Shown: piece by piece, positions 57,720 through 64,000 of the stretch
Position numbering within the stretch: the stretch's first letter is position 1
Layout: each line of letters starts with the position of its first letter
Source of the DNA: Lumnitzera littorea
Taxonomy: Eukaryota > Streptophyta > Magnoliopsida > Myrtales > Combretaceae
NCBI GenBank assembly: GCA_024138015.1
Contig: JAMXBB010000007.1
Span: 87,611,418 to 87,675,417 of the forward strand
Direction: 5' to 3'
DNA: 64,000 nucleotides
Program-made: the position numbers and the translations under genes
Notes under the pieces: model-generated
What the model was told of the DNA's origin: nothing
The model's database searches: none
What the model saw: only the letters and a program-made list of their open reading frames with translations

Positions 57720-57784
57720 AAGAGCTTGTTTGTGCCACAAGGAAGCAACGCTGGCTCCTTGGTTCGCCAAAAGTCAGTCGCTGT
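57720..57784. repeat. Interspersed repeat, copy B
   Basis: Matches 16353-16420 (shared ccacaaggaNgcaac, then ccaaaagt and gtc). It directly abuts the truncated 5' end of the copia element at 57785. Family unknown. Confidence 0.6.
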
Positions 57785-58400
57785 GTTTATGATCTATCTA
57801 CACATCAAATTTTGGTTTCAAGAGAATGTGGTCTCCTTCGAGATTTGCTTTCCTTTCAATGATTCATAGAAACCTTTGTCTCAATCCTTCTGTTCAGATC
57901 CTCCAACTTTGGTGATATACACTTCTTCTCCTCCTCTTGATTTATCTGATATATCCTTTACTACCTCTTATCAGTCTTCTACTGATCAAGTTGATACACA
58001 TATTCTCATTAATCCATCTTCTACAGATCAGGCTTTATTTGACACACAACATGTTCCACCTGTTGTTGTTTCTATAGGTCAATCACATCAAGAACCAAGG
58101 AAGTCTTCTAAGATCAAGAGAGACCCTTAGTGGTTGCTTGATTTTGTGTATAATGCACAATATGTAGCAGCTTTAGTCACTCATCATGGTTTTAGTTAAG
58201 CTTTGTCAAGTTCTAATGTTCCCATACATTTACTAACCAACAGGTTATTACCTTCTCTCTTTTCTTCCCAGTCTTCAGTCACTTATCCCCTGTTTGGCCT
58301 CTATTCTTTCCAAGCTTACCCTTCTAATTTTGTGGCATCTTTAGCTTGGGTATTTGCTATCCATGAATTACATAATTACTTAGAAGCATCATAGTCTAAG
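57785..58400 (+). pseudogene. Copia integrase tail and linker
   Basis: VYDLSTHQILVSRECGLLRDLLSFQ followed by a stop corresponds to the integrase C-terminal segment before reverse transcriptase. The open frame at 57876-58130 is a Ser/Pro/Thr-rich linker ending KSSKIKRDP, the usual low-complexity spacer before the R-x-R-x-x-P-W-L-x-D motif. Confidence 0.7.
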
Positions 58401-59095
58401 GATTGGTAAGTTGCCATAGAAAATGATATCACTACTTTATAAAATAATGATATATGGGAGTTGAGTTCATTGCCTAAAGGTAAAAAGGCCATAAGATCAA
58501 AATGGGTGTACAAAATTAAATATTGACTTGATGCCTCTACTGAGAGGTATAAGGCACGATTGATAGTTAAAGGTTTTACTCAAGTTGAAGAGGAAGACTT
58601 CCATGACACTTTTCTCCTATAGCTAAAATGGTTTCAGTTAGGATTTTATTAGCCATTGTTGCAATTGCTAATTGGCCTTTATATTGGGTAGATGTTAATA
58701 ATGCCTTCTTATATTAGCACTTAGATGAAGACATTTACATGCTTCCTCGTCAAGGATATGGCAAAGGATGCCTCATCAAGTTTGCAAACTCAAGAAGTCC
58801 TTATATGTTTCATTGTTTGTTCATCAAAATGATTGTGGTACAGTTTTTATACTTTTGTATGTGGATGATATGTTAATCACTGGTTTAGATGTGGATTTCA
58901 TTTCTATTGTCAAGAGATGTTTGGATGAAAAGTTTACTATTAAGGACTTAGGCTTAGCTCGATTCTTTTTAGGCTTAGAGCTATGTTATTTTGACAAAGG
59001 TATTCTTCTTAACCAAAGGAAGTTCATTCTAGACATTTTACAAGATGCTAGTTTGATAACTGCCAAACTTACCTTAATGCTAATGCAACCATGAT
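58401..59095 (+). pseudogene. Copia reverse transcriptase
   Basis: Motifs in order: WELSSLPKGKKAIRSKWVYK, ERYKARLIVKGFTQVEEEDF, NWPLYWVDVNNAFLY and DEDIYMLPRQGYGKG. After a frame change near 58755 come MPHQVCKLKKSLY, then VSLFVHQNDCGT, LLYVDDMLITG (catalytic Y-V-D-D at 58858-58869) and LGLARFFLGLEL. KKSLY is joined directly to the SLFV segment near 58808; intact copia enzymes have about 30 residues between them (the G-L-K-Q-A-x-R-x-W block), so there is an internal deletion. Several stops confirm a pseudogene. Confidence 0.85.
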
Positions 59096-59804
59096 TGCAA
59101 TTAGATAATGCAACAAGGTAGCTCTTATCTGATCCATCCTTTTATCGTAAGTTGGTTAGGTGTTTACTTTATGTTTCCATTATTCGACTAGATATTTCCT
59201 ATTCTATTCATTAGCTAAGTCAATTCTTAGCTACACTACGATAGCCTCATCTTGATGCTCTTTTCTATTTGCTTCGTTACTTGAAAGGCATAATAGGCTT
59301 GGATTTGTTTTACTCTACTCAGAATTCTCTCATACTTCATGGTTTTTATGATTTTGATTAGGGATCAAGTAATGTTGATAGGAGATCCTTATCCGATTAT
59401 TGTGTTATGCTAGGATCCGTACTTATCTCATTGAAAACTAAAAAGCAAACTACTGTCTCCACTTTTACTACTGAAGCCGAGTATCGTAGTCTAAGAGTGG
59501 TCACTAAGGAATTGCTATAGGTGTCATATATCATGCAGGATCTTGGTTTTACTCCTCAGCTTCCTATTCCCTTACTTTATAACAACAAATCTGCTCTTAT
59601 GATCGCTTATAATACTTGCTTTCATGCTCAAACCAAGCATATCAATATCGATGCTCATTTCATTCGCAATCATGTTGCTTCTAGATTTCTTCAACCTTCT
59701 TATGTTTTCACATCAGAACAAGTTGCTAATATGTTAACTAAAGCTTTGGGGGCTTCTCAGTTACATAAATTGTGTATCAAGTTGGGCTTATACGAAGCTC
59801 CAAC

Positions 59805-59810
<6 letters not shown>
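59096..59810 (+). pseudogene. Copia RNase H
   Basis: RNase H after RT. SNVDRRSLSDYCVMLGSVLI contains the RRS-type motif, TEAEYRSL holds catalytic residues, and the open frame 59521-59808 reads LLYNNKSALMIAYN, HAQTKHINIDAHFIR and SEQVANMLTKALGASQLHKL to TAG. Stops precede it near 59360 and 59518. The last part looks complete. Confidence 0.85.

Positions 59811-59847
<37 letters not shown>
59808..59847 (+). repeat. Poly-G tract, 40 bases
   Basis: Forty consecutive G, beginning with the last base of the RNase H stop codon. Its place between pol and LTR is that of the copia polypurine tract, normally a short agggggag. It ends in atggg, where the LTR starts. Confidence 0.9.
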
Positions 59848-59848
<1 letters not shown>

Positions 59849-60074
59849 TGGGATTAGCTAATTGTAATCAATTATGTTAATATAGTTGATTAGTTAGGTT
59901 AGTTAATTTTGATGGTTACTCAACTAATTATTATTCCTCTTGCCTGCTGTGTGTATAAGTACTAGTTACAATAGTAATACGTAACCACTTTCATTTTCAT
60001 AAACACAATCTGCTTCATTACATTTTTGCACAAAGTTTACTCTTATTTGGATCATAGTATTAGGCAAGATAAAT

Positions 60075-60467
60075 TCACACTTGTAAAATATAAGAAGAAT
60101 GATTTTGTTTGCTATTCTCTTACATTTCAGCATTTTCACAAGTTCTCAAAGACACCATTTTCTTGAAGCATAATTCTTAGATAGAATTGGTATAGAAATT
60201 TTAGATCCTTTTATAGTTTTAAAAAGCTCAAGTCTAATGAATTCACTAATAGGAAGTTCACTATTATCTAGAAAAATGCAAATTCTAACATCTACAAGTC
60301 CATTATAGAGATGATTAGTAAAGCTTGTTTGAGTGTCTTCACCTTTAAAATGAAGGACAACTGCATAATTCTCCCCTAAAGGAAGGTTTGGTGAAGAAGG
60401 TTGTGTAACGTTTTTGTTTTTTAGGGGATGGTTGAAGAGTAACTTCAGATTTAAGGTTTTCCATCAT
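60075..60467 (-). pseudogene. Isolated TIR-domain fragment of a TNL gene
   Basis: Minus strand. ATG ATG at 60467 opens MMENLKSEV, a basic run KKQK follows, then after a one-base shift comes TQPSSPNLPLGENYAVVLHF, the start of a TIR domain. Further motifs are NHLYNGLVDVRICIFLDNSE, SKISIPILSKNYASRKWC and IFYK. A stop stands where Arg precedes E-L in the conserved W-C-L-R-E-L. No NB-ARC follows to the left: the sequence ends within about 50 bases of a copia LTR. No membrane anchor precedes it, so it comes from a different TNL subtype than the gene at 7-14 kb. Confidence 0.8.
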
Positions 60468-61527
60468 GGTTGCATATGGAGAGCTTGATGTATGATGGAC
60501 AAGGAGAGAAATGAAGGGTGACCAACGAGCTAGGATTGGAATTTTACACGTTTTCCTATATTAAATGGAAATAATGATACTACGTATTAGCATAGACCTC
60601 TGCAAAGTTAATGCACATGGACTAGAATAAATAATGAAACTTAACCAATTGCTACGAAGCTCGCAGTTAACTTCTCTTCACACCGCTGTCAATGTAAGAA
60701 CGAGGAGTTCATGATGAACTGTGGTAACAAAGGTTAGTAATATTGAAGTTGTAATATCATTTTTGTTATTACCTCTTGTAGCTTCTCGGTTACACCAAAC
60801 AACGGGAATTTTAAAGAGTATATACTATGTGAACTAAGGGTCGTAAGTGGGCTTAAGCACACAATCTAAGCATGTACGGGCTTATACGTGGGTGACTCAA
60901 CCATAGGCATGCGAAAAAATCTAAAAGCATGAGAATGCTAAGCATGATTATTAGTTGGGCTGCTTAAGTATAAGCACAAGCACGTGGATAGCATATATGG
61001 GACTTTAGTTATTTTAAATAATGCAAATTCTTTAATAAATATAGTATTTACTAAATAATAGGTTATTTCAATCAATAAATTATTTAATAAATAATAAATT
61101 ATTCAATAAATGAACAATAAATTTTTTCATAAATTATGTAAATTACTTACTAAATAGTAAATTATTGAATAAATAAATTATTAACCAATTACTTAATTAG
61201 CAAATATAAATATGTAATATATTTTAATGAGTTATTGCTTCCTTTTTTTTTTTGGAAACTATTCATCAAATGTATTCAAATGTTAATTCTTAATTAATAA
61301 ATGTACCTTCATTTTTTATTTTTATATATATTAAAACATTCAATATCGTTAAATTTTTTTTCTTAAGATAATCTATTTGCAAAGAGAGTAAATTGGATGA
61401 GAACATTAAACGACATTATCATTAATAAACTTTCATAGTACAAGTCAAATTCTGGTCAAGGACATAAGAATATTTATAGACAACAAAAAAGAAAAAGAAA
61501 TCTCCAAAAATTTTATAGAAAGGCAAA
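60468..61527. other. Non-coding DNA
   Basis: Nothing recognised. 61010-61210 is a low-complexity run built from aataaat and aattatt words. The first part would be the upstream flank of the TIR fragment. Confidence 0.5.
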
Positions 61528-62700
61528 TCAATCGTAATTGTTCTCATCATCCTCACCATCATCACCACCATCCTCACATTACTTCTCACATGACACAATA
61601 CCTAGTGCTTCATTTGAACTATTCAACCCCGTGTTGCGATCACTACCAAGGACATAGGAATATGGATGATCTCCTTAATCATATGTCTACGCATCAACTT
61701 AATCCTTCAAGCACATGTAGGCTTCAATGGTTTTTGGATGCATCAAAAGGTGGTAGGGGTTAAGTAGTTGCTTACCCAAATCAAAAGTTGACTTAGAAGG
61801 CCCCATTGTAGTTGAAGGTGTTAGAACATCCTGAACCACTAAGGAAATGATTGACATCATGTGTACCTTGCTAAACCACCAAGAGAGAATATTGAAATCG
61901 TCCTTTTATGCTTCTCGGATCTCTACTACTTCTTACAATTTGTTTGGTTTGCTTACCGAATACATGACTGTTGGGTTGCATCGATTAGGGTAAATGATGC
62001 AATATTTTCCTTTCAAAGGCATACAAAGTTTTAAGTATTCCTTATGCTTTGGCATTGAGCGTAATTAGATGATACTCAATATTCTGAACCCCAACATTCC
62101 AATAGAACTCTTGGAGGAGACTACGAGTGGTGGAAAATTTATAGTGTAGACCTAACATAGTAGCTACATAGAAGAGGAAAGGAAATTGTTTGAAATAATC
62201 CTTAAGTTTCTGAACCATATCTTGAACAGTAGTCTGCAAGATAGGAACATTTCGGTGTTGCTATAACATATCCAAAATGTCGACTAAGTTGGGGAGAACG
62301 AGAATGCTCATCGTATAATGTGAGCTAGATAAGTTTTTTGTCACTGTCAGGAAGGCCTTTACGAGTGCCTTCATCCTCTTGCATAACTTCCAATCCCGTT
62401 CTATCATTAAGCCAAGGGTGATGTCAGGATTGTTAATTACAAAAAAGTTATAAAACATCGACAAACTAACCCTCATCTCATAGGCATATGAAAATATCTT
62501 GTAAGTCAAATTTCACATTGTTAGGCAGTCTAAAGGTAGAAGTTGTTGATCCTCATTGCTCTCATTGGTTGTGTAGATTTATAAAAACTCAGTGAGCTTT
62601 CTCTTCAAAGCATGCATATTTTGACTGGTGAGGCTTCCACTATATGCAACCATAACTACATCTACAGCCTCCATCCCTCCCTCCCTTAGTGATGGTTAAT
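61528..62700 (-). pseudogene. hAT-family transposase, C-terminal half
   Basis: Cut-and-paste DNA transposase of the plant hAT type (zinc-finger BED, RICESLEEPER-like). On the minus strand: SAYEMRV-like SYAYEMRVSLSMFYNF, INNPDITLGLMIERDWKLCK, FPFLFYVATMLGLHYKFSTT and LLQEFYWNVGVQNIEYHL. The hAT dimerisation region follows as FNILSWWFSKVHMMSIISLV, then NPYHLLMHPKTIEAYMCLKD. It closes with an acidic tail (GDDGEDDENNYD) at stop 61528-61530. Frame changes and stops occur between these blocks. The N-terminal BED finger and first catalytic region would lie beyond 62700 but are not seen. Confidence 0.75.
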
Positions 62701-64000
62701 CATACAATTCTCTTTACCCACCATTCAATGAATTTTAGAAACGTTACTTGAGTATTATTTCCATAATCTTTTTTTATTCATCATTTGTAATGCAATTAGT
62801 GGCATGAAATAAAATAATATAATTTTTGCTATTTCATTCTTCATGATTATTTTAATGTTTTCCCAATCTATAATTTTTCTTTACCTGTAAAATTCATCAC
62901 TATTCATTACACGTATATGTATGTACTTATTAAATAAACGCATTATATCGTATATATATTAAATACTTATATTATATATTATAGCATATTTGTAATATGT
63001 GCATATATATACATTTGTATATATTTTGCGTATACTACGTATATATATAGACACATTTACATTGTTTGTTACAATTTATATATATGGAAATATCTTACAT
63101 ACATATTTATACATACAAATATAATAAAATACTTACATACATATATACCGTACACATTATTTATCCTTTACAATTTACAAACATGAATGTCATACATATT
63201 TTTTCAAAATATTTTTCTATGGCCAAATATGCTTTACAAAATTGAACTAATTTTTTTCCCCATTATATTTTGGGTAGCATAATAAGTAATAATCTCTTTA
63301 GTTTACCGTGTAATGCACAATTATGGTGCAATAAATAATGATAAATGTTTTAACTTGAAAATTTTAACAAATATATAATATCGTAAATTACTGCATATAC
63401 TCGAAAAAGTCGAAATGGCGCTTCCAGCATTATGATCAGAACCTGATTAGAAGCACATCGATCAGTATGCAAATAAATGGACAGCACATAAGAAGCACGA
63501 GCACGTGAAACTGATACATGTGAACACAACAGGTTGAGCACATGAAAAGCACAAACATGCAAAATAAGCAAAATTTGGCATGCAAAGCCACTTGGACCAC
63601 CCAATTACCACCCTTAGCGTCAAGCGAGATATTACAAACCTATCGTTAAACTATTTTGGATTTTCTATTTCTATATATTTGCATCTTATCTGGTATGTTA
63701 TGTTCTCCAAGCTTGATGATTGGGTAAATTTTCTTTATATAAATCTTATTATCACAATCACGAAGATGACAAACAAGAATTGTGAGTAGAAAAGTAAGAG
63801 TTTATGTAATTTTAAGGAAAAAAAATTTGAAAAATATGTTTTTTTTTTTGGAAAAGAATATTTAAATTTTCTTTTATTTTAAACTAAAAAAAATAAAGGT
63901 AAAATAATCTAACTTTATAAGACCTTTTAAATATTTAATTTTATAAGATGGATGTATATATATATATTTATACTTTTATGTTTTTAGTATCTTATTTTGA
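62701..64000. other. AT-rich DNA without recognised gene
   Basis: 62920-63170 is built of tatata, acatac and atgtat words with several short dyads. The rest has no coding frame of recognisable type and no transposon ends that I can pair with the hAT pseudogene. Confidence 0.5.

Larger units (their letters stand above)
57785..60022 (+). mobile_element. Ty1-copia element, 5'-truncated
   Basis: Starts mid-pol with VYDLSTHQILVSRE, the copia integrase tail, immediately after an unrelated repeat, so the 5' LTR, gag, protease and most of integrase are missing. It then carries a Ser/Thr-rich linker, RT, RNase H, a polypurine tract expanded to 40 G, and an LTR of about 170 bp (59849 to about 60022) with TATA-like tgtataagtac at 59951-59961. 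It is not the same family as the copia fragment at the window start. Confidence 0.85.

Noticed and set aside
62920..63170. TA-rich dyads as a second long foldback like that at 55.8 kb
   Set aside because: Only short, generic TA pairings were found, with no extended matching arms.
1..64000. tRNA or rRNA genes
   Set aside because: The tRNA-like words found (tggtatcagagc and relatives) are retrotransposon primer sites next to LTR ends; no full cloverleaf with A and B boxes was seen.

Overview
The window is nuclear DNA of a flowering plant, and of a eudicot rather than a grass. It is AT-rich, has spliced plant-type introns, carries a TIR-NBS-LRR disease-resistance gene (a class absent from grasses), and is dominated by decayed LTR retrotransposons and hAT transposons. 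The exon layout and N-terminal membrane anchor of the resistance gene remind me of Myrtales genes, but I hold that only weakly. I see no intact protein-coding gene, tRNA, rRNA or CRISPR array.

Layout. 1-1650: the 3' end of a Ty1-copia element (RNase H, polypurine tract, LTR) split by a small hAT-like insertion. 1.7-7.2 kb: AT-rich DNA without a recognisable gene. 7.2-14.4 kb, minus strand: a four-exon TIR-NBS-LRR gene with recognisable splice sites but several stops and frameshifts; its first intron holds an antisense LTR and a CT tract. 14.4-17.4 kb: non-coding, with a possible MITE. 17.4-19.7 kb: a small LTR element carrying a tRNA-Met-type primer site, cut by an LTR of the same family as the large chromovirus further on. 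19717-29452: a Tat-like Ty3 element with both LTRs, a broken gag and no pol, plus a minisatellite of about 18 copies.

30192-51299 is the centrepiece. It is one Ty3 chromovirus (CRM/Reina-like) with two 823-bp LTRs and a perfect 5-bp target duplication, TTTCT. It is 21.1 kb long because a stretch of about 1.36 kb, running from mid-gag through the zinc knuckle and protease to the N-terminus of reverse transcriptase, is present twelve times head to tail. Variants shared between non-adjacent units suggest growth in multi-unit blocks.

51.3-55.7 kb: an oppositely oriented Tat-like Ty3 remnant (LTR, primer site, gag, protease) with a tripled 151-bp repeat. 55.8-56.0 kb: a long AT-rich inverted repeat. 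57.8-60.0 kb: a 5'-truncated copia element whose polypurine tract has become 40 consecutive G. 60.1-60.5 kb: a second, isolated TIR fragment. 61.5-62.7 kb: a hAT transposase pseudogene. The rest is low-complexity AT-rich DNA.

The picture is a decayed resistance-gene neighbourhood filled by nested transposons. All coordinates and motifs were read by eye; no alignment or database search was run.
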